From Synergistales bacterium Syner_01 (lineage in GTDB: Bacteria > Synergistota > Synergistia > Synergistales > Aminobacteriaceae): a stretch of 20,262 nucleotides of DNA. Location of the stretch: contig LVBO01000176.1 in NCBI GenBank assembly GCA_001604435.1, forward strand, positions 1 through 20,262, read 5' to 3'. Under the pieces are notes generated by a model. It searched no databases and was not told the origin of the DNA. It saw only the letters and a list, made by a program, of their open reading frames with translations. This document shows, piece after piece, positions 7,506-14,089 of this stretch (positions are counted from its first letter, which is position 1; every line of letters starts with the position of its first letter). The position numbers and the translations under genes were made by a program.

Positions 7506-8687
7506 CTACACGAACGTCAGCTCGACCTCCTTCAGGTAGCGCTCCTCCAGCGTGCGGGCGATGGTGCGGACGATGTTCCGGCGCATCTCCAGCTCCACCG
7601 GAAGCGTGGGGTCCTGGTGCGCCTCGTTCACCCGCGTCCCCACGACGAAGCGGATCCGGTCGCTCTCCTCCAGAAGCGCGGCGAGGCGCGATGCCGAAGT
7701 CTTCTCGCGGGTGATCCTCTTTCCTTCGAGAATCCTGGAGACCTCTGTCAGCGTGAGAATGCCCTCGGTGATCAGATCGGCCCCATCCATGGTCGAGATC
7801 GGCGGCAGCTCTCCCCGCGCGGTCGCCAGGTCGGTGACGAGCGGACGGCCCAGCTCGCGGGCGACGATCTCCGCTGTCGTGCCGCCGCAGACGGCTCGAC
7901 GTCCGTCGAAGGTATCCAGCATCCGGGCGAACTCGGCGTCCTGCTTCTTCTCGAACGGCGGCCCTGAGAGCACGAGCAGCTTCCTCGGCGAGCGGAAATA
8001 CATCACGGCGCAGGTGACGTCGTCCCCGGCGCGCTCGTGCGGCTCCCTGACGAGCGCCTCGGAGACGACCCGGCGCGACAGCTCCCGCGACGAGATGCCG
8101 GGCCGCTCCTTGAGCGTGTCGAGGATGAAGGCGGCGCACTTCTCCTGCCCCCACCCCGTCGGGTTGGCCCACGAGCCCATTCCGGCCTGCGTCACCCCGT
8201 CGGAGAAGAGGATGATCCGGTCCTCGGGGCGGGCGAAGAACTCGTTCACCGTGATCTTCCGGTCCTTCCAGCGGGAGGAGGCCATCTCCCGCTTTCCGGG
8301 GGCGAGGAGCCGTCCGTTCCGCACCAGCATGAAGGAGGGGTTGTCCATCTCGATCACCCTCGTCCAGCCGTGAAGCACCGCGTCGACGATCGTGAAGGTG
8401 GCGTAGCTGATGCCGCGCTTCCGGCAGACGGGGAGCGCGTCCATCATCACCTCCGCCGAGCGGAGGATCTCCATGTCCCCCTCCATGAAGCGAAGCGCCA
8501 TCGTCCCCGTCATCGACGAGAGAATACTGGCCTTCACCCCGCTGCCGAGCCCGTCGGAGAGCACCGAAACCACCCTGTTCCGCCCCGGCAGCTTGCGGGA
8601 GAAAAAGCTGTCGCCGCAGACGTACTGCCCGGCCTTCTTCCGCTGGTCGAAATCGACGTCGAGAAAAAGAGGCTCTTCCTGTTTCAT
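7506..8687 (-). CDS. SpoIIE/PP2C-like serine phosphatase of the sensory hydrogenase operon
   Basis: A 393-aa protein whose N-terminal about 240 residues form a SpoIIE-type PP2C phosphatase domain. Metal-binding signatures are visible: VVSVLSDGLGSG near residue 45, VIEMDNPSFML, IILFSDGVTQ and ERAGDDVTCAVMYF. The C-terminal about 150 residues (from LLVLSGPPFEKKQDAEF) form an extra domain that I cannot name, rich in charged helices. The start is ATG 8687, preceded by AGGAGG; its ATGA overlaps the hydrogenase stop by 4 bases, so the two are translationally coupled. Family knowledge: group C sensory [FeFe]-hydrogenases are often encoded beside kinases or phosphatases. This protein is the likely output, dephosphorylating a Ser/Thr-phosphorylated partner that is not encoded in the window. 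Confidence 0.93.
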   Translation of the reverse strand: MKQEEPLFLDVDFDQRKKAGQYVCGDSFFSRKLPGRNRVVSVLSDGLGSGVKASILSSMTGTMALRFMEGDMEILRSAEVMMDALPVCRKRGISYATFTIVDAVLHGWTRVIEMDNPSFMLVRNGRLLAPGKREMASSRWKDRKITVNEFFARPEDRIILFSDGVTQAGMGSWANPTGWGQEKCAAFILDTLKERPGISSRELSRRVVSEALVREPHERAGDDVTCAVMYFRSPRKLLVLSGPPFEKKQDAEFARMLDTFDGRRAVCGGTTAEIVARELGRPLVTDLATARGELPPISTMDGADLITEGILTLTEVSRILEGKRITREKTSASRLAALLEESDRIRFVVGTRVNEAHQDPTLPVELEMRRNIVRTIARTLEERYLKEVELTFV

Positions 8688-10399
8688 CGCGCGTCCTCCT
8701 GCGAAACGTCCTCGTCCGATTCGGAATACCCCTCGGCGATTGATCGGAGCAGCATCTCCGTGTCGGCCATGTGCTCCCCCAGCCTGCACGCGATCTCCTG
8801 TACCGTGAGGATGTTCCGTTCGATGACCTCCGCGGCCCGCTGGGCGATCTTGTCGCGCTTCAGCTCTTTGTGGGTGACGTCGAGCATCACCGCGCCGACT
8901 GTTTCCCCCGGTTCTATGGGGAAGAGCGTGATGTCCAGCAGCGTTTCGCCGGTGCGGTAGTGGTCGAGGTGGATGTCCTGCCCCTTTTCGAGCACGAGTT
9001 CGAAGAGGTGGGTGAAGGGCAGGATTCTGCCGAGGATGCACCCCTTCAGCCCCGGCTCGGCCCGGTAGACGAGCATCGCGCTCTCGCCGAAAAGACGGGC
9101 GAAGCGCTCGTTGCACTCGACGATGTGCAGACTTTTATCCACGATCACGACGCCGGATGGCATGGTCCGCAACAGCGCGTTCGCCTTCTTCTGCGCCTGA
9201 TTCCGCATGTGGATGACGCACATCTCCGGCTCCGCCCGTCCGAGCGCCAGGGCGGCGGCGAGCTCCCGACAGGAGGCGTACCCGCATCCTCCGCAGTTCA
9301 CCTCGTCCTCCGGGCGCGTTTTCCCGATGCGGCGAAGGGCTTCTTTCATCTCGTCCTCCCGCATCGCGGACCCCTCCTCCTCAAGAAAGATGGTGTGCCT
9401 GGGGGCGTTCGAGAGGTTGGCGTAGGCTTCGACGCGGTTGCGCCGGAGAAGCCCCGGCTCGTCCCATGTGCCGCCCGGCCCGTTGATGCACCCCCCCAGG
9501 CAGGCGAAGCACTCCAGGAAGACGGGCGCGCCCAGCCCTTCGGGGGAGAGCCCCCGAAGATAGCGGCGCAGGTTCTGCAGCCCGGAGACCGTGACGAAGC
9601 GCACCTTCTTGTCCACTCCGTTCTCGCGGATCATGTCGCACATGCCTCCCTCGACCGGATAGAGGAAGCCGTCGCCGGTGGGCTCGGGGAAGAAGTGGTC
9701 CTCCGCCCCCGGAACGCACTTCTCCGGCGCGACCGATTCGTCGTGCAGCCAGCGGCGCAGTTCGCGGAAGGTCAGCGCGGCGTCGATGGTCTTCACCGAC
9801 CTGTCGGACTCGTCCTTGCGGGCGATGCAGGGGCCGATGAAGACGACGGCGCCTTCGGGGTCCACGCGCTCCTTGAAGATGCGGCAGTGGGCTTCGACCG
9901 GGGAGGGAACCGTGGAGAGGCTTCCCAGCAGCTCGGGGAGGTACCGCTCCACGTACGACACCACACTGGGACAGGTCGTGGAGAGAAAGAGCCCCGGCTC
10001 CGCCTCCGAGAGCGTCTTCGCAAGCGATTCGCAGACCTCCCGCGCGCCGAGCGCGGTCTCCCCCACTCCGGCGAAGCCGAGTTTCTTCAGCGCCGCCACA
10101 AGCGAGGCGGAGTCGAGACCGGGAAACTCGCAGGCCCACGTCGGGGCCATGGAGGCGTACACCCTGCGCCCCGAGGCGATCATTCGCTTCACGAAGGGGA
10201 GATCGAGCCTCGGCTTCACAGCCTGGAAGGGGCACACTTCCACGCATCGGCCGCAGGCGACGCAGAGTTCGGGAATCACGGCCGCCTGCCCCCGCTCCAC
10301 CCTGATCGCCTTCACCGGACACTCGCGGATGCAGCGGTAGCACCCTTGGCACTCTTCACCGAACGAAATGACGTCGGAACGGACAGTCGGCTCGTTCAT
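8684..10399 (-). CDS. Sensory [FeFe]-hydrogenase (group C type) with C-terminal PAS domain
   Basis: A 571-aa protein. Two ferredoxin-type [4Fe-4S] motifs come first: Cys17/20/23/27 and Cys46/49/52/56. The [FeFe]-hydrogenase large domain (about 75-330) keeps four cubane/H-cluster cysteines: Cys143 (TTCPSV), Cys191 (IGPCIARKDE), and Cys300 and Cys304 (ECFACLGGC). Next is a four-Cys iron-sulfur motif (CGGCGYASC at 369-377 plus Cys394), then PAS (about 403-510) and a short helical tail. Compared with catalytic enzymes, the proton-relay Cys of TSCCP is Thr142, and the Met before PC in the second motif, the Lys three residues after that Cys and the Met of the third motif are Gly, Arg and Phe. Such changes are known from putative sensory hydrogenases, so H2 or redox sensing is more likely than bulk H2 turnover. 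It overlaps both neighbours by ATGA. Confidence 0.94.
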   Translation of the reverse strand: MNEPTVRSDVISFGEECQGCYRCIRECPVKAIRVERGQAAVIPELCVACGRCVEVCPFQAVKPRLDLPFVKRMIASGRRVYASMAPTWACEFPGLDSASLVAALKKLGFAGVGETALGAREVCESLAKTLSEAEPGLFLSTTCPSVVSYVERYLPELLGSLSTVPSPVEAHCRIFKERVDPEGAVVFIGPCIARKDESDRSVKTIDAALTFRELRRWLHDESVAPEKCVPGAEDHFFPEPTGDGFLYPVEGGMCDMIRENGVDKKVRFVTVSGLQNLRRYLRGLSPEGLGAPVFLECFACLGGCINGPGGTWDEPGLLRRNRVEAYANLSNAPRHTIFLEEEGSAMREDEMKEALRRIGKTRPEDEVNCGGCGYASCRELAAALALGRAEPEMCVIHMRNQAQKKANALLRTMPSGVVIVDKSLHIVECNERFARLFGESAMLVYRAEPGLKGCILGRILPFTHLFELVLEKGQDIHLDHYRTGETLLDITLFPIEPGETVGAVMLDVTHKELKRDKIAQRAAEVIERNILTVQEIACRLGEHMADTEMLLRSIAEGYSESDEDVSQEDAR

Positions 10400-10668
10400 T
10401 CTCCGTCGCCCCCTTCCGGAAACTCGCTTCGGAGGATCTCCACGACGCTCTCGGGGGTCACCCGTTCGTAACTATTGCACCCCACCTGCACGACGGGACC
10501 GCACGAACACTTCTCCTCGCAGCGGCTCCCCTTCAGAAAGACCCTGGCCTGCAGCTTCCGCTCCTCTATGTACCTCCGCACGATCTCAAGAGTCTTCGCA
10601 TTGCCCCTGGCGAAGCACGAACTCCCCATGCAGAGGACTATTTCCTTCTTCTCTCCCTCACCGTTCAT
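10396..10668 (-). CDS. Thioredoxin-like [2Fe-2S] ferredoxin
   Basis: A 90-aa protein of the NuoE-like thioredoxin-fold ferredoxin family. Visible features are VLCMGSSCFARGN near the N-terminus, with two cluster cysteines, then GSRCEEKCSCGPVVQVGC with the second pair, and the closing YERVTPESVVEIL typical of this fold. It probably passes electrons to or from the adjacent sensory hydrogenase. ATG 10668 is chosen over an upstream in-frame ATG at 10728 because AGGAGG (10677-10682) sits 8 bases before it and because the promoter at 10702-10730 would overlap the longer version. Its stop overlaps the hydrogenase start (ATGA, 10396-10399). First gene of the three-gene operon. Confidence 0.9.
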   Translation of the reverse strand: MNGEGEKKEIVLCMGSSCFARGNAKTLEIVRRYIEERKLQARVFLKGSRCEEKCSCGPVVQVGCNSYERVTPESVVEILRSEFPEGGDGE

Positions 10669-10701
10669 GACGGTCGCCTCCTCGAACGAATCATCGTCCC
10701 T

Positions 10702-10730
10702 ATCATATACCGAAGTTAATATATTCACAA
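10702..10730 (-). promoter_or_regulatory. Sigma-70-type promoter of the hydrogenase operon
   Basis: Reading the minus strand: TTGTGA (10730-10725), 17-base spacer, TATGAT (10707-10702). Transcription would begin near 10695, leaving a short leader of about 27 bases with the SD at 10682-10677. It sits between the terminator of the YitT gene and the ferredoxin start. Confidence 0.65.
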
Positions 10731-10742
10731 ATAAAGTGCGCG

Positions 10743-10766
10743 AAAAAAGCCGGGATGATTCCCGGC
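10743..10766 (-). terminator. Rho-independent terminator after the YitT-family gene
   Basis: On the minus strand, the stem GCCGGGA/TCCCGGC (10760-10766 with 10749-10755, loop of 4) is directly followed by six T residues (10748-10743). It lies 45 bases after the stop of the gene ending at 10811. Confidence 0.88.
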
Positions 10767-10810
10767 ATCGTAAGCCTGGATCTTCGGAGCGCTTCTTCCG
10801 CGTAGAAAGT

Positions 10811-11701
10811 CTAGAGGTTTTTCCAGTGCTTGAACCCCTCGCCCACCACTTCGGCGACGTCGGCCATGATGATGAACGCGTTCGGGTCCACGGAGACGGT
10901 GAAAAGCTTCAGCTCCATCGCCTGTCGCCGGTTGAGCACCACCATGATCATCGGGCGCTCCGCAGCCGTGTAGGCGCCTTCGCCCCTGATGATCGTGGCT
11001 CCCTTCTCCATGTCCTCGACGATAAAACGTTTGACCTCTTCCATCTTCGATGTGATGACGGTAACCTGCTTCCTTCGGTCGAACGACTTGAGCACGCTGT
11101 CGATGGTGACGCTCTCCACATAGAGCAGCACGCCGCCCATGAGGAGCTGCTCTAGGTCCACGGCGAACCACGACAGAAAGAGGATCGCCGTGTTTATATA
11201 AAAGGAGAACATCCCCATGTCCACGCCCCAGCGTTTCTTCGCGGCGGCGACGATGACGTCCGTACCGCCCGTCGAGCCGCCGACGCGGAAGACGAGTCCC
11301 ATGCCGATCCCGCTGCAGAGGCCTCCCAACAGCGCAGCAAGGAAGGTGTTTTCGAGTACGGGATAGTGGAAGAGTTCGAAGAAGGCGACCGCGCCCGAGG
11401 AGAGCATCGAGACGTAGAGCGTCCAGAGCACGAAGCGCGGAGAGAGCGCCCGCCACCCCCAGCTCAGCAGCAGCAAATTGCCGGCGGCGATCACCCATGC
11501 CGGCGAAATGTCGAAAACGTACCGGGCGAGCAGTGCGACTCCGGCCAGTCCGGCGCCCGCGAAGCGGTAGGGGACGACGAGCGCGATGATCGAGAAGCTC
11601 ATCAACACGGCTCCGAACGTCGCATACCAGAAGGTGCTCCACTCCGCTTTGACCAGTTCGCCGAACTGCGTCAAGAGTTTTCGTATGTTCAAGCGCTCCA
11701 T
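10811..11701 (-). CDS. YitT family membrane protein (YitT/DUF161 plus DUF2179)
   Basis: A 296-aa protein. The N-terminal about 200 residues hold five to six hydrophobic segments with the YitT family landmarks: VPYRFAGAGLAGVALL, GIGMGLVFRVGGSTGGTDVI and FSFYINTAILFLSW. The C-terminal soluble DUF2179 domain (about 215-290) includes QVTVITSKMEEVKRFI, GATIIRGEGAYT and DPNAFIIMADVAEVVGEGF. Family function is not settled; members are integral inner-membrane proteins of unknown substrate. AAAGGA about 10 bases upstream supports ATG 11701. It lies 46 bases after the oxidoreductase gene at 11748, on the same strand with no terminator between, so the two probably form an operon. The transcript ends at the terminator at 10743-10766. 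Confidence 0.93.
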   Translation of the reverse strand: MERLNIRKLLTQFGELVKAEWSTFWYATFGAVLMSFSIIALVVPYRFAGAGLAGVALLARYVFDISPAWVIAAGNLLLLSWGWRALSPRFVLWTLYVSMLSSGAVAFFELFHYPVLENTFLAALLGGLCSGIGMGLVFRVGGSTGGTDVIVAAAKKRWGVDMGMFSFYINTAILFLSWFAVDLEQLLMGGVLLYVESVTIDSVLKSFDRRKQVTVITSKMEEVKRFIVEDMEKGATIIRGEGAYTAAERPMIMVVLNRRQAMELKLFTVSVDPNAFIIMADVAEVVGEGFKHWKNL

Positions 11702-11747
11702 GATTCATTCCTTTCAACCGAGAGAAATCGAGGGTACGAAGGCAGGT

Positions 11748-12893
11748 TCATCGTGCGTCGCGCCCTTTTTCCGCGGAGGGACCCCGAAACTCTCTCACAA
11801 TGCGACGGTCGATCCATCGCTTCAACAGGAGCGGAAAGCGTCCTCCGGCGACGAACGGCTTCCGGACGAGAACTCCTGTCTTCCCAAGGTTCAAGATTGT
11901 GAGCGGCTCCTTCTTCGGAATAAACGGGCGCATACGCCCCTCCGAGAGGCAGGCCGAAAGATTCGCAAAGAGCACCGGTCCCTGCCGGAGGGCATGTGCG
12001 GCGGAACGCTCCAGCTCCATGGGCTGAAAAGCGACGCAGTCTCCGCCGCCGAACACGCCCTTCGCCGAGAGCGACTGCAGGTACTCGTCGACGATCACTG
12101 CGCCTTCTTCGTCAACCTCAAGCCCGGATTCCGTCAGCACTTTCGAGGGTCGCGCGCCGGTTGCGACCACAAGAAAATCCGCGTCTCCCGTCGAACCGTC
12201 GGAGTAGACGAGCGTATCGCCCGATACGAGCGTTGTGCGCCGTTCAGACACTTCGACTTTCATTCTCCGAAGTTCGGCCGCCACGAGTTGACGCGCTTTC
12301 AGGGGAAAGTACGGCAGAAGTCCGGCTGCTCCGGTCGTGAGCGTGATCCGGAGAGAGCGGCCGTGCCGCTTGACCAGCTCGTACGCATTTGCGGCCGCCT
12401 CGCAGCCCGAGGGACCTCCTCCGGCCACCGCCAGATGGGGTTGCGCATCGGGAGGCATGGCGAGTATCCGTCTTCGCAGCTCAAGGAGGGAGGATATGGA
12501 CCTGACGGCAAAAACGCGCCCCTGCGAGTTCCCGAGGAGAGCGGCCGGGATCTCGCTGCCGATATTTAAAGAAAGCGCGTCGAAAAAAAGCTCTTCCCCG
12601 CTCTCCGTCCGAACACAATGCTCCTGCGGGTGTACGGAAGCGACCTTCCCCTCCAGGAAACGCCCTCCTCCGCTCTCGACAAGCGCGCGTACATCCACGG
12701 TCAACTCCTTCATTCCGTCGGAGTCGCCGAGTACATCAGGCCCCGTCCCGAAATATCGGAGGGGGGCCGAAGAGATTACGGTTACATCGATTCCGCTGCG
12801 GAGAAAGTATCCGATGCGCGCCAGGCTGAACAGGTGCGCGTGTCCGGCGCCTACGAGGAGCAGGCGCTTCCTTCTCCCCGGATCATTTTCCAT
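11748..12893 (-). CDS. FAD-dependent pyridine nucleotide-disulphide oxidoreductase, NDH-2-like
   Basis: A 381-aa flavoprotein. The N-terminal FAD dinucleotide fold LLLVGAGHAHLFSL has Gly15-Ala-Gly17-His-Ala-His, a variant seen in NDH-2-like oxidoreductases and in the flavoprotein part fused to some SelD proteins. A second Rossmann motif, LAVAGGGPSGCEAA (about 150-163), would bind NAD(P)H. The ATG motif FLVVATGARPS and the second FAD motif GVFGGGDCVAF follow. There is no CxxxxC redox disulphide near the N-terminus, which argues against a thioredoxin- or lipoamide-type reductase. Likely role: oxidising NAD(P)H at the membrane face and passing electrons to a quinone or another acceptor. ATG 12893 is chosen over an in-frame ATG 60 bases upstream because GGGAGG lies 9 bases before it. 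Probably co-transcribed with the YitT gene. Confidence 0.88.
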   Translation of the reverse strand: MENDPGRRKRLLLVGAGHAHLFSLARIGYFLRSGIDVTVISSAPLRYFGTGPDVLGDSDGMKELTVDVRALVESGGGRFLEGKVASVHPQEHCVRTESGEELFFDALSLNIGSEIPAALLGNSQGRVFAVRSISSLLELRRRILAMPPDAQPHLAVAGGGPSGCEAAANAYELVKRHGRSLRITLTTGAAGLLPYFPLKARQLVAAELRRMKVEVSERRTTLVSGDTLVYSDGSTGDADFLVVATGARPSKVLTESGLEVDEEGAVIVDEYLQSLSAKGVFGGGDCVAFQPMELERSAAHALRQGPVLFANLSACLSEGRMRPFIPKKEPLTILNLGKTGVLVRKPFVAGGRFPLLLKRWIDRRIVREFRGPSAEKGRDAR

Positions 12894-12941
12894 GTTGCGC
12901 AACCTCCCTTCCTGAACAACTGGTTTCAAACCATGAAAAGC

Positions 12942-12970
12942 ATTATAAACCATGAGAGCAGGCGGTATCT
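12942..12970 (-). promoter_or_regulatory. Possible promoter for the oxidoreductase/YitT operon
   Basis: On the minus strand a perfect TATAAT (12947-12942) lies 49 bases before ATG 12893. No good -35 box is found at the usual spacing (12970-12965 reads AGATAC), so an activator may be needed or the match may be fortuitous. Confidence 0.4.
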
Positions 12971-13161
12971 TCAGACTTCTCGAATACCGTCGACGACCTT
13001 CCTCCCGGGCTCAGGCATGTTTTCGATCTCCATGGGCACTTACTGAACATCCTGCTTCTGCTGGAAGTGGCGGGAAGTGTTTGGAGAGTAAGAAACGGAA
13101 GCGGCGAACGAGGCGTCTTTTTTGCAACGTCGCCGAACGGAAGAGTGTGCACGGAGAACAA
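12971..13161. other. Intergenic stretch with no assignable gene
   Basis: This stretch lies between the oxidoreductase promoter region and the terminator downstream of the DUF6868 gene. A plus-strand frame is open through it (HVFDLHGHLLNILLLLEVAG near 13018-13070), but it has no ribosome binding site, continues antisense through the DUF6868 gene, and matches nothing I know. Confidence 0.4.
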
Positions 13162-13208
13162 GGAGGCGCACCGGACGGATCGTCTCCGACCATCTCCGGA
13201 GCGCCTCC
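13152..13208 (-). terminator. Probable terminator after the DUF6868 gene
   Basis: A long imperfect stem pairs 13195-13208 with 13162-13175: eight pairs (GGAGGCGC/GCGCCTCC), one A-A mismatch, then five more. The loop is 19 bases. On the minus strand it is followed by TTGTTCTCC. It begins 9 bases after the stop codon at 13217. Confidence 0.6.
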
Positions 13209-13216
13209 TCCCGCGA

Positions 13217-13459
13217 TCAGCCCGCGATCAGAAGCGCAAGCCAGGGGACAAAACCGAAGACCAGAATCAGAATCTTATAGAGCCCCAAGAAAAAATAAAC
13301 GACGGTGTAAAAAGCCTCCCTGTCCAGAGCGAACCACTTTCGATGAAAGTGATAAATCCGGTCGCCGGCAAGAGCGATCGCCAGAGTACAACCTCCCAGA
13401 ATAAGAGCGTTCAAAATGGCGCACCAGAAAAAAAACCACCGCAAAGTACTGATATCCAT
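13217..13459 (-). CDS. Small membrane protein, DUF6868 family
   Basis: An 80-aa protein with two hydrophobic segments: residues about 7-30 (WFFFWCAILNALILGGCTLA) and about 50-78 (YTVVYFFLGLYKILILVFGF). Between them is the basic loop HFHRKWFALDREAF. The pattern W-x-x-R/D-hydrophilic loop followed by FLGLYKILILVF matches the DUF6868 family as I remember it. The function is unknown. AAAAGGAGG, 7 bases before ATG 13459, gives a very strong ribosome binding site. It lies 84 bases after the broken glycosylase gene and may belong to the same transcript, which ends at the hairpin at 13152-13208. Confidence 0.8.
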   Translation of the reverse strand: MDISTLRWFFFWCAILNALILGGCTLAIALAGDRIYHFHRKWFALDREAFYTVVYFFLGLYKILILVFGFVPWLALLIAG

Positions 13460-13543
13460 TGCACAACCTCCTTTTTATTTGTGTCTCTTCTTACCCGAAT
13501 ACCCCCGGCTGCGCCGAAGGCGCCGATGGAAAAACTGAAACAC

Positions 13544-14055
13544 TCACTCTCTTCGGCAATCGCTCCGTCTCTCATAGTACCCTTGCCCGGCGTTTTCTTC
13601 AAGTGCTCTTCCGATGCGCCCCCACGCTTTCCTCTTCTCCTCGAAGGTCATTCCCGCATGCGCCGGGCTGGTGGACGGAAGCCGGACGAGCGTTAAGGAG
13701 CGCGCCGGTTCAGAGAGGGTCGGGAGGACCTCTCTGCGGTAGATCGACTCAGCTTTTGCACCGTTGAAGAAAATTGTTCCTATAAATGGATGCATGGAGA
13801 AAAAAGCCGCAAAATCGTTGGGGACGATACTGGATGGTTCGATACGCGAATCAAGGCTCCCTTCGCGAGCGCACGTTCCCAGGACGTCCCAGAGCGCGGA
13901 ATCCCCAGCACGGACTCGAGAAGAGGCCAAAAGGAATTTCGAGGGTGCGCATAGTACTGGGCCGCTTCAAGCGACGCTCTTCCGGGCATGCTGCCGAGGA
14001 TGCAGATCACGGCATCCGTTCGGGCGACCGGAAGAAAACTCGACACAAGAGGCAC
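13544..14055 (-). pseudogene. Hypoxanthine-DNA glycosylase (uracil-DNA glycosylase superfamily), disrupted by internal deletion and frameshift
   Basis: The product is split over two frames. From GTG 14055 (SD AAAGGGTGA upstream), one frame gives SSFLPVARTDAVICILGSMP, GRASLEAAQYYAHPRNSFWP and LLESVLGIP, the N-terminal half of the family with its GSMPG active-site motif. From about 13905 the next frame continues SALWDVLGTCAREGSLDS, then VPNDFAAFFSMHP, TIFFNGAKAE, TLVRLPSTSPAHA and TFEEKRKAW to TGA 13544. Relatives have roughly 15-20 residues between the LGIP and ALWDV blocks, which are missing here, so the event is a deletion of a length not divisible by three, near 13895-13905. Both ends remain well conserved, so the lesion looks recent. 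The intact enzyme removes deaminated purines (hypoxanthine) from DNA. It follows the TerB_N gene by 34 bases. Confidence 0.85.
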
Positions 14056-14089
14056 GGAAAGATCACCCTTTCTTGAAGCGTGCCGCGCG

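Noticed and set aside
8037..10471. Very long plus-strand open frames opposite the hydrogenase operon
   Set aside because: They are antisense shadows caused by the high GC content. The translations are rich in Arg/Pro/Gly/His and carry no domain, while the minus strand has clear Cys motifs and ATGA-coupled starts.
10669..10728. N-terminal 20-residue extension of the ferredoxin
   Set aside because: It overlaps the promoter, lacks a ribosome binding site, and the extension does not resemble the family. The shorter start has AGGAGG at ideal spacing.
12953..13216. Open plus-strand frame with a plausible hydrophobic stretch (HVFDLHGHLLNILLLLEVAG)
   Set aside because: No ribosome binding site, runs antisense through the DUF6868 gene, and no recognisable family. 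The composition explains the openness.
13211..13231. Tandem 10-base direct repeat CCGCGATCAG at the DUF6868 stop codon
   Set aside because: Only two copies, with no sign of an array or mobile element. It is probably a local slippage duplication of the gene's 3' end.
13507..13527. GC-rich hairpin (GCGCC-GAA-GGCGC) between the glycosylase pseudogene and DUF6868 as a terminator
   Set aside because: It is only 5 bp plus flanking pairs and is followed on the minus strand by AGCCGGGGG rather than T residues.
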